Shown here one piece after another: positions 35,382-46,257 of a stretch of DNA of 64,000 nucleotides. The position numbers and the translations under genes are program-made. The notes below the pieces were generated by a model. It saw nothing but the letters and a program-made list of their open reading frames with translations, ran no database searches and was not told where the DNA came from. The first letter of the stretch is position 1; each line of letters opens with the position of its first letter. This DNA is from Halichoerus grypus (Eukaryota > Chordata > Mammalia > Carnivora > Phocidae), in assembly GCF_964656455.1 (NCBI RefSeq), contig NC_135714.1, positions 125,048,131-125,112,130 on the forward strand. Reading direction: 5' to 3'.

Positions 35382-36246
35382 TCTGTTGAGGGGTGGTTGA
35401 GGGAATGTACAGAGTCCAAATTATTGACCACAACCCAAGCAAGATACACTGTTTTATAGGGACCTTAGGGTTGTTGGCTTCTTGTTCTCCCAGCCTGTCT
35501 CCTGGGGGTGGGTCCTGCTGCGCTGTTACTAAGGCAACCCTGTTTGGGCAGAGTGGCCCTGCCCCCTGTGGGAGGGGATGGGCTCAGCAAAAACCGGTTT
35601 GGGGGGGGCTTTTGTTCTCTGGTGGCTTTCCCTGGTGGCTTTCCACGTCTCTTCCAAGAGTCAGAGCAGAAGAGACCGTTTCCAACCCTCTGCCTCAGAA
35701 CAGAGAGATTTCAGTCTGTTCTTCAGTGAGCTCTCCAAGCCACATTATCTCTGTTTCTGTCTGTGCTGCTAAAAACTGCAGCGTCCTGGGTTGTGTGCCC
35801 TCAGCAGCACTCCCAGTCCTTGCTTCCAGGTCTAGGGATGTCTCTGCCCTTTGTGCTTCTAAAACTGCCAGCTGCCCCCAGTTCGCATGCACGGCCCCAC
35901 TGCTTCAGGTTTCAGTCCGGGGGGCTGCCCTAAAATCTTTTCCCTGCTGCTACTGGTCTGTGATTCTGTGCCCTGTCCCCAGAGCGAGAGGCTTTCACAA
36001 ACCGGCGGTGCAGGATCCCCATAGCTCCCTCCCCCTTCCATTTGTCTTCCAATATCTGCCCGTGGAATCATGGCTCCCTGCTTCATACCTCAAAACCAAC
36101 CACCTGTGATATTCTGTTTGTAGAGATCCAGATATATCTTACATCTCAGGCTGATTTCGTAGGTGTTCAGAGTGGTCTGGTAGATATCCAGTTCAATTCA
36201 GGAGACTGGTTGGAATAGGGTCCCCTATTCCTCCACCATCTTTTCC
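35382..36246 (-). promoter_or_regulatory. L1 copy B 5' UTR / internal promoter region
   Basis: About 865 bp of GC-richer sequence upstream of ORF1. It starts at the element's 5' end with AAGATGG, the YY1-type box known at L1 5' ends. It has no long frame on the sense strand but one of 238 codons on the antisense strand (35393-36109, see findings). Promoter activity is inferred from L1 biology, not visible as such. Confidence 0.7.
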
Positions 36247-36700
36247 ATGCAGTAGATTTTAAATGAGTCTCTATGACATTGAATGTATAGGTTGGTAAAG
36301 GAAATGCTTATAATTCCACTATTCAGTGTCTTCATTTCTAAATAGGGGTAGCTTAATAATTCTTTCCATAGAAGCATCTCTTTCTGAAATTGGTGCAACC
36401 TCCTTGCGTCCAGCTGAGCAGTGAACCCAGAGATGATGGGCTGAGACTGCGGGAGCCCTTGGGGTCCCCAGACCAACCCCCAAATGCTGTTATATGCTTT
36501 CAATTCACACTCTTGGTCATGATTTAACAATTCAGTCAGGCTGAGAAGTAATCAGTAGATTTTTTTTACTTGAGGAAGTGTCCACAAAGAATCACAGTAA
36601 TGCACAAAAATTGAATAGAACATTAACAATTTTAGTAATAAACCAAGTTTTGTTTTGAAGTCTGTGATGTCATAAAATTGTTACAGTATTGTATACTTAA

Positions 36701-36892
36701 GGGGCACCTGGGTGGCTCAGTCGGTTAAGCATCCAACTCTTGATTTCAGATCAGGTCATGATCTCAGCTCGTGAAATCGAGCCCTCATCAGGCTCTGCAC
36801 TGAACATGGAGCCTGCTTGAGATTCTCTCTCTCCCTCTCCTTTGCCCCTCCCCCTGTCATGCTCTCTCTCTCAAAAAAAAAAAAACTATTTA
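36701..36892 (+). mobile_element. Can-SINE, older divergent subfamily
   Basis: The head ggggcacctgggtggctcagtcgg is normal, but the body has 'gatttcagatcaggtcatgatctcag' and 'gcactgaacatggagcctgcttgag', unlike the other copies. The tail is a simple A run. No clear duplication was seen, consistent with greater age. Confidence 0.92.
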
Positions 36893-37519
36893 AAAATACT
36901 ACACTATTTATCAGTAACGTTTTATTACATTAAAATATAAGGAATCACTAAGATATATGAATCAACTTGTGTATTTGACGGCATATATATTTATAGATAG
37001 CATGAATACCTGGAATCCTCCAAATTTTATATTAGAATTGAGACAAAATGGTAAAAAAATAACTTTTGGTAATTGACATAGCTTTTGGATAGTATTCATG
37101 TCTCTAGCTTTAGACTCTTCTTTAAGAATTAATAACCAGAGAATACAATACAGACTGATGAGATATAACTCTTGGCAAAAAAGCTCAAAAAATGCAAATA
37201 TAAAAATTACCCCTCAGAAGGGTTTATTGTTTTATTTTCCTTATGCTTTCTGTAATAGGAGGATATAGGCTGATACTTAATGTTTGTATTATACTAACAC
37301 ACTAAGTTCTAGGTATCGTTTGGTGGGAGGGTAAAGCAATTTGTGTTTTTGGCACTTCTGTTTTGAAGAACAATCCCTTTAAAAAGTATGTATAACTAGG
37401 AATGCTGATTCTGCTACTCAGAATAAGCTCCCATTAGACTGCCCGCCTCACAAGGACATGAGCTTTGTCTATTTTTCAGCATGTTATCCCAAAAAGGAAA
37501 CAAAAGTACAAACAAGATC

Positions 37520-37850
37520 CAGGAGAGAGGAGTCACCAGAGTAGAGTCACACCATAGAGATGAGGCAGCAGAAGGGGCACATGGTGAGAGAGAGAGACCT
37601 GGGGTGGCAGGTGGGAGAGGCACAAAGAAAGAGGGGGAAAAAATTGGGGAGATCAGAAGGAAAGGATCATCGAGGGTGAGAGCAGACCAGAAAAACAGGG
37701 GCAGGAAAGAAGAGCAAGACATGTAGGGGAGGAGAAGAGAAGGAGGAGAGTGACAGTCAAGAGAAAAAGGGGGTTTAATGATAGTGGATAATAGGAGAGA
37801 GGAAGCAAATGAGCCAGGGTGGGTGAGAGAGAGGGGTGTAAAAAGAAATC
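37520..37850 (+). repeat. Purine-rich tract
   Basis: About 330 bp strongly biased to A and G on the plus strand (gagagagagac, ggaggagagtgac, gagagaggggtg). The apparent peptides on both strands are low-complexity consequences. Confidence 0.8.
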
Positions 37851-37994
37851 AGATACCCTGTTTGAAAGCATGTTTCCCATAGCAGGAATAAAAGATGGTA
37901 GTTTCATTCATTCGGATTAGTTTCAAACTCTATTTCCTTAAAAAAAAAAAGCCTAAATAATTCTGAAATCATTGGTCAATTATATGGCAAACAA

Positions 37995-38135
37995 AAGACT
38001 GTAGTGGTTTAGAGTGCATTTGAATACCACAGCCACCTAGAAACGTGGAGGCCTGGGGTAGGTTTCTTAAACCCTCTGAGCCTAGGGAAAAGGGGGATTG
38101 TATGATACCTCATAAAGGTGTACAGAATAATAATG
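37995..38135 (+). repeat. MIR relic, plus strand
   Basis: 'gtagtggtttagagtgcatt', 'ccacctag', 'taggtttcttaaaccctctgagcct' and 'gatacctcataaaggtgt' follow the order of the MIR consensus. Confidence 0.75.
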
Positions 38136-38139
38136 GCTT

Positions 38140-38335
38140 ATAGAGCTGGCACTTGCTTCCCCTGCCAAATGCTATTGTAACTGCTTTACATTCATTAACT
38201 CAATCCTCACTACCACCTTATGAGGGGAGAAAATTGAGGCACCTAGAAGATAAGTAACTTGTCGTAGGCCACAGGTCTTATAAGTGAAAAAATTAGGCTT
38301 TTCACCAAACACTTTAGTATTAGAATTAGTGCCTT
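38140..38335 (-). repeat. MIR relic, inverted
   Basis: 'ctgctttacattcattaactcaatcctcactaccaccttatgagg' and 'aaattgaggcacctagaagataagtaacttg' match the reverse complement of the MIR 3' half. It lies tail to tail with the plus-strand copy just before it. Confidence 0.8.
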
Positions 38336-39089
38336 TAATCACTACGTATACAACCTCTCAAAAAAGACTAAGACAAGGTGTAGAAACATAGTTTAAGAAT
38401 GAAACTGTCCTCAAAAATGATAGATCCTATTCATTATCCAAACAGCAATTATAGCTAGAGAAAAAAAGCCTCTTTTATACTGTTTCTTAAAGAAAAATCT
38501 GGGTAATGAAAGCTGAACTCAGGAGAAATAAATCAAAAGATCAATGTGTTATGACCAATTCATTTCACTAGTAATGGCCTCTTGAATAACATCCTTTTAT
38601 TTCAGACTTTCTCTTCTTTCTCTTTTCTTTCACATAACCAGTCTGATGCTAGAATTCTGTATTTCCTTCAGAATTGCTCTTGGGATTGTCCTTTCTTCTC
38701 CTGAAGGACCTAACAGGGACATCACAGCTGAATTAATGAAATGAGAATTTGGAGCAAGGAAGATGAATGTTAGTGTCAGCAGCTAAGAGCCAACCATTAT
38801 AACGATATTCTTTGAGTTGAAATGTTTTAATTGCTCTTCAAATCCAAAACCACTTAGAATCTTCACTGGCTGTGAAGATATGAACCAGTTTTAGCAGCTC
38901 GTGGTGACTGTGCCCAAGATGGCACTCAGGTCCTGGAAGAAGAGGAAGTAAATGCCCAGTGCATTAACCAAACCCTGTGGTCCTGGGGTCGTTCTGCATA
39001 ACATATTATGGGAAGGTGAGAGTCAAATGGGAATAGAATTTTAAAACTCTGAAAATTTCTTCCTACAAGAAAGAAACACATATACTCAC

Positions 39090-39213
39090 TTTTTCATTGT
39101 AGATATCCCCAAGCATTGTACTTGCTCTCACAACATCTAGTTTTTGAAAATTGTTTCTTGCGATTTTCACAACCTTTTTCAAGTATTTAATTGCTTCTGT
39201 CATCTCTCCTTGG
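39090..39213 (-). CDS. TTC29: TTC29 internal coding exon (TPR repeat)
   Basis: This 124-nt exon follows the acceptor ttatttattccag and ends at the donor GAAAAA|gtgagt. It enters in phase 2, completing a serine codon with the exon at 57531, and leaves in phase 0. The 41 full codons read QGEMTEAIKYLKK, then a basic helix, then ASTMLGDIYNEK. That is a TPR pattern: A/G at the packing positions, and LG..Y near the end of the repeat. There is no stop in this frame, and other frames are shorter. It sits about 18 kb from the upstream exon and 17.5 kb from the next one, ordinary mammalian intron sizes. Identification as TTC29 is from recalled family sequence; phase agreement with both neighbours independently supports a real gene. 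Confidence 0.87.
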
Positions 39214-39406
39214 CTGGAATAAATAAAATAGGAAACTATTGGAGTATCATCTCATTTAATGTCACAGTAAAGAGAAGAGATTTTGTGTCTTTGCTTTAGA
39301 AAGTGCAAAATGGTCCAGGATAATGAAATGTGAAATGCAAATTTAAAAAATATGTGGCTTGTCTTTGTTGGAGTATACAGTGAGTTAAAACTTAAACCTT
39401 TAAACC

Positions 39407-40053
39407 CTCATTGTTGCTGGTGGGATTGTAAAATGGTGCACCTGCTTTGGAAAACAACTTGGCAGATCCTCAAAAATTTTGATATAGTTACCATATGACT
39501 GAACAATTCCACTCCTATATATATGCCCAAGAGAAATAAAAATATTATGTCCACACAAAAACTTGTACACAAATGTCCATAGCAGCATTATTTATAGTAG
39601 CCAAGAAGAGGAAACAATCCCAATGTCTATCAATTGAATGAATGAGCAAAATGTGGCCTCTCCATACAATGGAATATTATTCTGCCATAAGAAAGAATGA
39701 AGTTTAGTGATACATACCACAACATGGATAAACCTTGAAAATAAGTTAAATGAAAGAAGCCAGTCACAAAAAAACATATATCGTATGACTCCATTTACAT
39801 AAAATGTCCAGAATAGGCAAATACATAGAAACAGAAAGTAGGCTAGTGGTTACCAAAGGCTGGTGAGAAGGGGAATGGAGAGCGGTTGCTAAGAAATATG
39901 GGGTTTCTTTTTGGAGTGACAAAAATGATCCAACTTAAATTGTGGTGATGGTTGTACAACTCTGTGAATATAACTAAAAAATACTGAACTTTAAAATGGT
40001 GAATATATGGTATATGAATTATATCTCAATGAAGGTGTCATTTTTTAAAAAAG
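39407..40053 (+). mobile_element. Ancient LINE-1 (L1M-type) 3' fragment, plus strand
   Basis: The end of ORF2 is visible in broken frames ('ccatacaatggaatattattctgcc' encodes the common YNGILFC/MEYYSA motif), followed by an old L1 3' UTR with 'gtggttaccaaaggctggtgag', 'gtggtgatggttgtacaactctgtg' and 'tatgaattatatctcaatgaagg'. It runs antisense to TTC29, unlike most L1s here. Confidence 0.88.
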
Positions 40054-41467
40054 AAAACCTCTGAAAAGGTGGAAATTTTCCATACTACTTTGCAAATGAA
40101 GCCAGTCCTTTTGGGGAGGCAGAACCTGCAGGAGGTATTAGAACAAATAAGATGAAAATGGAGTATTTCAGAATTCCCCCAACCAGGACTCCAAAGAATG
40201 AGAGAGAGATACAGCCCCCAGATGGAAAGGCCTGGCTTCTGGAAGGCATGGCACAACCATTGGCAAACGCCAAGAATTTATATAAGGAAGAAATAAGATT
40301 TCATTGTGATATGCCACTGAGATTCTAGAGATTGTTACAGCAACTCAAATTACCAAAAGTAGCTAAAACAATTTTGGCTATTTTTTTTTTCTCTCATAAA
40401 GAATTGAGGGCACATCATTTTAAAGATTTCAATGAATTATATTCAGAAACTTCTATTATTTGAATTCTGCTCTCATTTTATAAATCTGAGTCCCAAATAC
40501 TCATCAGTTTTTCATGATCTGAATGCCACTTCAAGTATATACAAATCTTAGTTTTATATGAATGAGCAAGAGCTAAACAGAAAGAGGAGGGAGGAGTGGA
40601 AAGACTCTAAAAATCTCCCTAAAGGAGATAATTATTTGAAATTTGAAAGCCAGTCTAAGGAGACAGGCTCTTTTAGGAGCCAGCTGTAGTGATATCCTAT
40701 GTGAAGAATGCTTAGGGGCCCACTGAGAGAGGCACACTCTCATAAAAGCAAACGAGATTAAGAACCAAGATAGAAAATATTTGCTCAACCGAAGAGACAG
40801 TAATTTTCAAAAAGAGCTATATTCAAGGTATAATATACTATGACTGATTTTGTAGAGGTCGCTGAAGCCAAAGTCCAGCTCAAGGGAAATTTGGCTGCTG
40901 ATTCAGGGATTTGCCATAAACAATTAAAATGCTATGGACAAAGAAAGAAGTGATTTCAAAATAATGGCTCCAAATTAAGTGTGCTGAAAAAATTCAGTTT
41001 TATCCGTTGACTCTGAATTTTTAATTTTTTCCTCAACTCCTAACAGAATGGTGAATCTAAGATTATATGAAATTCTATTGTTAAATCATATCAGAACCAC
41101 TGAAAATTTGTATTAATGTGACAAAATCCAGAATTTAGAGATTTTAAAATGACAGAAAACTTATAATGGTAGTCTTGAATTAACTATAATAAAGGAAAAA
41201 CTATTATTTCTGAATGTCTCTGAATCCCTAGAATTTCCCTTTGCTTTCATAGGCCAGCAGTTCCCAGTGAACACCTATGCCATGACTCAATAATTCACAG
41301 GATGAAATTCTGAAATGCAGAGGTTGTTTTGCAATTGAGCTGCTCCGTGCATGGGTATTTCTCAATTTATACTGCAAGGATTTACTCATAGGAGCTCCGG
41401 AGGGTATGGTAATGAATGTAGCATATACAGAAGCTTTGCTACAAATTTTTAAATTACTGAAATTACT

Positions 41468-41645
41468 GGGCACCTGGGTGGCTCAGGTGGTTAAGCCTCT
41501 GCCTTCCGCTCGGGTCATGATCCCAGCGTCCTGGGATAGAGCCGCAAGTCGGGCTCTCTGCTCAGCTGGGAGTCTCCTTCTTTCTCTCACCCTCCCTCTC
41601 CCTCTCTGTGCTCTCTCTCTGAAATGAATAAATACAATCTTTAAA
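41468..41645 (+). mobile_element. Can-SINE (SINEC), plus strand
   Basis: The head gggcacctgggtggctcagg begins the copy, followed by the tRNA-like body and a short aaatgaataaataca tail. Imperfect flanks, AAATTACTGAAATTAC and AAATTATTGCAATGAC (three mismatches), look like an aged duplication. Confidence 0.92.
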
Positions 41646-41684
41646 AAATTATTGCAATGACAGAAAAATTTAGCAATATTAGTA

Positions 41685-42389
41685 CCATATTTCATTGATT
41701 CTAAAACACACATTTTCCCAGGTTTTAACATTTCTGAAATCAGGATGTCTTACAACAGGTGGGCATCTTACGATCTTTGTCAGATGGGGAACAGTCAGGT
41801 AGGTCAAAGTTGTTGCTGCAGAAATGGATTAGGTTTATAATCCCGGACATGACCCAACAATTGCAATGCCTTGATATTTCTGTTAAAAACTATTTAAAGA
41901 TAATTTCAAAAAGGGATAGGAGTACTGGTTGTTTTCTAAACACCTTTATGAAATCTTCTGAAAGTTAAGAAAATACCAACTTCAAAATGGGCAAATTGAG
42001 TGTCCATGACTTGGAAAAAAATCCTGGAGATGATACTGGAGCACTATTTTAAGAAAGGCTATAGTACCAAAGTTCTTGACGGCATAAAAAATAATATGTT
42101 TGGGAAAAAAATAGTGATAATTCTGATTTAAAAGTGATTCAGAAGAATTGGACTTGGAATGCAAATATGTTTGAGTAGTATAATCAATTTGTTTGTATTT
42201 TTTTACATGAATGCTTAGGAGTAATAAAAATGTCTGTGTGTAATTGAGCCTAAAATAGCTCTTTTGTTAAGTATAAAATCAAAATTCTAAGCAATAAGAG
42301 TTATTATGTTACAGTTTAGTTAGAATATGATTTTTGGTAGTATGTAAGGTGCATCGTCCAATAGAAACAATCTTAGATTCAGTGAAATC
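41685..42389 (+). mobile_element. Tigger/pogo-like DNA transposon fossil (about 705 bp)
   Basis: Approximate terminal inverted repeats are visible: ATTTCATTGATTCTAAAAC near 41689-41707, and TTAGATTCAGTGAAAT near 42373-42388, which reads back as its complement with a few mismatches. TA dinucleotides sit at both ends (41683-41684, 42390-42391), as expected for Tc1/mariner-pogo insertion. Inside is a decayed transposase fragment. The full family element is longer, so this copy is internally deleted. Confidence 0.75.
41759..42083 (+). pseudogene. Pogo/Tigger DDE transposase remnant
   Basis: The frame at 41759-41968 includes IIPDMTQQLQCLDISVKNYL, which matches the recalled Tigger-family motif IPGGMTSQLQPLDVSVNKP near the end of the DDE catalytic domain. 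After a frameshift, 42021-42083 reads ILEMILEHYFKKGYSTKVLDG, resembling the family's IVKSFKKCGISNALDG segment that follows it. The order and spacing fit. DDE transposases cut and paste DNA; this copy is dead (two frames, missing the N-terminal HTH domain and most of the catalytic core). Identification is by eye. Confidence 0.75.
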
Positions 42390-42934
42390 TAAAAATAAAG
42401 CTACTCCTTCAGTATAATGGGTAGTTCTTTGGCTAGTAAATTTTTGATTAAAACTTTCTAGGAAGTTTAAAATTCACATTGAATTTATGTATACATGATA
42501 TATAACTAGAACATAATGAGAGTCAAAAACTCTAAAACTGGTCCAATTACTTAATAGTTCTAATAAATCTCTACATGTATCTATTCATTTTATTTAATTT
42601 TATGCAAAAACAAACGTACCTAATTTTTTGTGCTTGTGTTTATGTCATATGTGCATAATCATAAAGCAATCATATATTCAACAGCATTCTGTTTATATAG
42701 TGGGCATCAAAATATCAACATTTCTAACCTTACAAATTCACTTGCGAAATGGCATTCATTTCCCTGGCTGCAGTTTAAATGGCAAAATTTAATATTAATC
42801 TAAAATCTCTGAGCAAATAGAACTCAACACATAATAATTTTTTCCATGAATCTCTACAATAGATGATTGATGAACTATATTATTACCACATGCAATAAAG
42901 AGTTAAGAGGTAATATTTTATTTTCAGTGGCAAG

Positions 42935-43634
42935 AATTTTTTTATTTTTCTTTAAATTCAATTAGCCAACATATAGCACATCATTAGTTTCAGATGTAGA
43001 GTTCAATAATTCATCAGTTGTGTATAACACTCAGGGGTTATCACCTCACATGCCCTCCTTAATGCCCATGGCCCAATTACCCCATCCCCCACCAACCTCC
43101 CCTCTAGCAACCCTGTTTGTTTCCTATAGTTAAGAGTCTCTCATGGTTTTTCTCCCTCTCTGATGACTTCTCATCTATGATTGTCTGTGCTGTTTCTTAT
43201 ATTCTGCATATGAGTGAAACCATATGATAATTGTCTTTCTCTGATTGATTTATTTTGCTCAGCATTAATACCCTCCAGTTCTATCCATGTTGATGTAAAG
43301 GGTAAGAATGCATCCTTTCTGATGGCTGAGTAATATTCCACTGTATATATATGCCACACCTTCTTTATCCATTCATCTGTCAATGGACATCTCGGCTTTT
43401 TCCACAGTTTCGCTATTGTAGACATTGCTGCTATAAACATTGGGATGCAGGTGCCCCTTTGAATCAGTACATTTGTATCTTTGGGGTAAATACCCAGTAG
43501 TGCAATTGCTGGGTCGTAGGGTAGCTCTATTTTTAACTTCTTCAGGAACCTCCATACTGTTTTCCAGAGTGGCTATACCAGTTTCCCACCAGCAGTGTAA
43601 GAGGGTTCCACTTTCTCCGTGGCAGGAGTTTGAA
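42935..43634 (-). mobile_element. LINE-1 3' fragment, older subfamily
   Basis: On the minus strand it carries the last part of ORF2 (43171-43651: EYYSAIRKDAFLPFTSTW) and a 3' UTR variant ending 'caattagccaacatatagcac' complement, unlike the young copies. The possible duplication is imperfect: GTGGCAAGAATTTTTT near 42927 and GTGGCAGGAGTTTGAAATTTTTT near 43619. Confidence 0.88.
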
Positions 43635-45490
43635 ATTTTTTTTTTTGACATCAGAAATGGTCAGTATTGGAATAAGTAAGTTCATGCAAAAACATTTTAA
43701 TAAGTTTAGAATATTCATAAAATAGACCCACGAATGGGTTGAGTGTGTCAAGAGTCACTAGCGGGCAAATTAAAAATTATTTGGCTGTTTTACAAAATTA
43801 ACTAGAGTGGGAAATTATGTGTATAACCAAGCCGAAGAGTTATCTAAGATTAGAACTTATTGAACTTGGAAAAAAATGTCAACCTGCCTTGTTATTTCTA
43901 TTCTTAATTATTCTTGGGTATAATTGTCATACAATATTATATTAGTTTCGGGTTTACAACGTGATGATTCAACACTTGTCTACATTGTGAGATGATTACC
44001 ACAATAAGTCTAGTCACCATCTGTCTCCATAAAAATGTTACACAATTTTTTTTGCTTTTGATGAGCACTTTCAAGATCTACTCTCCCTCAGCAACCTTCA
44101 AGTACGCTCAACACCACTGATTGGAGTTGCTCTGCTGCACACCACATCCCCATGACCTATTTACTTCACACCTGGAAGTCTGTACCTCCCAACCCTGTTC
44201 ATCCCTTACGCTCAACCCCTAAACCCCCTTCTCCCTGGCAGCCGCCAAACTGCTCACATACATGAGTTTCATTTTGCTTTGTTTTGTTTGTTTGTTCAGT
44301 TTGTTTTTCAGATTCTGCATATAAGTGGCAGCTTAAGTATTTATCTTCGTCTGCCGGACTTATTTCACTTAGCTTAATACTGTTAAAGTTCACCATGTTG
44401 CCCCAAATGGCAAGGTTTTATTCTTTTTTATGGCTGAGTAGAATTCCATTGTGTATATATACTATATCTTACTCATTCATCCATTGATGATACTTAGGTT
44501 ATTTCCGTATCTTGGCTACTGTAAATAATGCTGCAGTGAACACAGGGGTGCATATACCTTTTCAAGTTAGTGTTTTCATTTCCTTCAGATAAATATCTAG
44601 AAGTGGAATTGCTGGATCACATAGTTCTACTTTCAATTTTTTGAAGAACCTCCATACTGTTTTCCATAGTGGCTGTACCAATTTATATTCCCACTAACAG
44701 CGCACGAGAGTTCCCCTCTCCATGCCCTTGACAACATTTGTTTTTTATCTTTTTGATAATAGCCATTCAAACAGGTGAGAGGTGATACCTCATTAAGGTT
44801 TTGATTTGCATTTCTCTGATGATTAGTGATATTGAGCATGGCCTATTGGCCATGTATATGTCTTCTTTGGAAAAATGACTGTTCAGATATTCTGCCCATT
44901 TTTTAATTAGATTGTTTGGGAGTTTTTTTGCTATTGAGTTATGTGAGTTCTTTATTTATTTTGGATATTAACTCCTTATCAGATATATGACTTGCAAATA
45001 TTCTAGTTCAGTAGGTTGCCTTTACATTTTGTTGATAATTTCTTTTGCTGTACAGAAGAAGCTTTTTAGTTTGATGTAGTCACACTTACTTATTTTTGCT
45101 TTTATGCCTTTCTTTTTGGAGTTAGACCCCCCTGCCAAATCACCAAGACATACAACAAAGAGCTTACTGCCTACCTCCTCAGAGTTTTAGGATTTCAGGT
45201 TTTACATTTGTCTTTAATCCATTTGGTGTTAATTTTTTGTGTATGGTGTAAAAAAGTAGTAACTTTTGCATGTGGCTGTCCAGTTCACCTAATACCATTT
45301 ATAAATAAACTGTCCTTTTCCCATTGTATATTCTTGGCTCTTTTTTGTAAATTAATTGACCATATATATGTGTGGTTTATTTCTGGACTCTCTGTTCTGT
45401 TCTATTGATCTATGTGTCTGTTTCTATGCCAGTACTGTACTGTTTCTGTTTGTTTGCTTTTGCTTTTTTTGTTTTGTTTTGTTTCATTTT

Positions 45491-45675
45491 AAAGATTTTA
45501 TTTATTTATTTGACAGAGAGAGAGAGCACAAGTAGGCAGAGTGGTAGACAGATGGAGAGGAAGAAGCAGGCTCTGCTCAGCAGAGAGCACAATGTGGGGC
45601 TAGATCCCAGGACCGTGGGATCATGACCTGAGCTGAAAGCTGAGGCTTAACCGATTGAGCCACCCAGGCACTCTG
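45491..45675 (-). mobile_element. Can-SINE inserted in old L1
   Basis: The tail aaagattttatttatttatt and (GA)n begin the copy, and 'gagccacccaggcactc' (complement of the head) ends it. L1 sequence resumes on both sides. Confidence 0.93.
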
Positions 45676-46063
45676 AGTATTATAGATTTATAATACAGTT
45701 TGAAATTAGGGAGCATATGACTCCAGCTTTGTTTTTCTTTCTCAAGATTGCTTTGACTATTCAAGATCTTTTGTGGTTCCATATACATTTTACAATTTGT
45801 TCTATTTCTGGGGAAAATGACATTAGGATTTTGATAGGGATTGCACTAAATATGTAGATTGCATTGGGAAGTATGGACATTTTAACAATATTAATTCTTC
45901 CAATCCATGAACACAGAGTATCTTTCCATTTATTTGTGTTTACTTCAATTTATTTCATCAATGTTTTATATTTTTCAGTGTACAGGTCTTTCCACCTCCT
46001 TGGTTAAATTTGTTCCTAGATATTTTATTCTTTTTGATGCCATTATAGATGGAATGTTTTCTT

Positions 46064-46257
46064 TTTTCTTTTAAAAAGATTTATTTATTTATTGAGAGAG
46101 TGAGCAAGTGGGGGGGAGGGGCAGAAAGAATCTTTCAAGCAGATGCCCCGCTGAGCTCAGAGCCTGATGCAGCGCTCGATCCCATGATCCATGAGATCAT
46201 GACCTGAGCCGAAACTAAGGGTCAGATGCTTAACTGACTGAGCCACCCAGGTGCCCT
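46064..46257 (-). mobile_element. Can-SINE inserted in old L1
   Basis: It is flanked by GGAATGTTTTCTT (46051-46063) and GGGATTGTTTTCTT (46258-46271), an aged duplication of the L1 target. The head complement 'gagccacccaggtgccc' is at the right end. Confidence 0.94.

Larger units (their letters stand above)
30744..36246 (-). mobile_element. LINE-1 with complete 5' end but missing 3' end, L1 copy B
   Basis: The 5' end reads GGAAAAGATGGTGGAGG at 36246. A long GC-rich leader (about 35382-36246) is followed by ORF1 and ORF2. The sequence stops near the end of ORF2, at the point where copy A begins; the last several hundred bases (3' UTR, tail) are absent from both flanks. It is more degraded than copy A. 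Same strand as copy A and as TTC29. Confidence 0.92.
21594..39089 (-). other. TTC29: TTC29 intron between exons at 39090 and 21593
   Basis: This 17,496-bp intron is bounded by gtgagt at 39089 and ttttag at 21594. About 11 kb of it (25247-36246) is two same-strand LINE-1 elements. Other contents are a 124-bp perfect tandem duplication, a CT-rich tract near 22706-22762, SINEs at 24470 and 36701, a purine-rich tract at 37520-37850 and two MIR relics at 37995-38335. I recognise nothing in 22840-24469, 24696-25204, 36247-36700 and 38336-39089. Confidence 0.8.

Noticed and set aside
37414..37907. Frames of 81-102 codons on both strands near 37.4-37.9 kb
   Set aside because: Low-complexity products of a purine-rich tract, with no domain.
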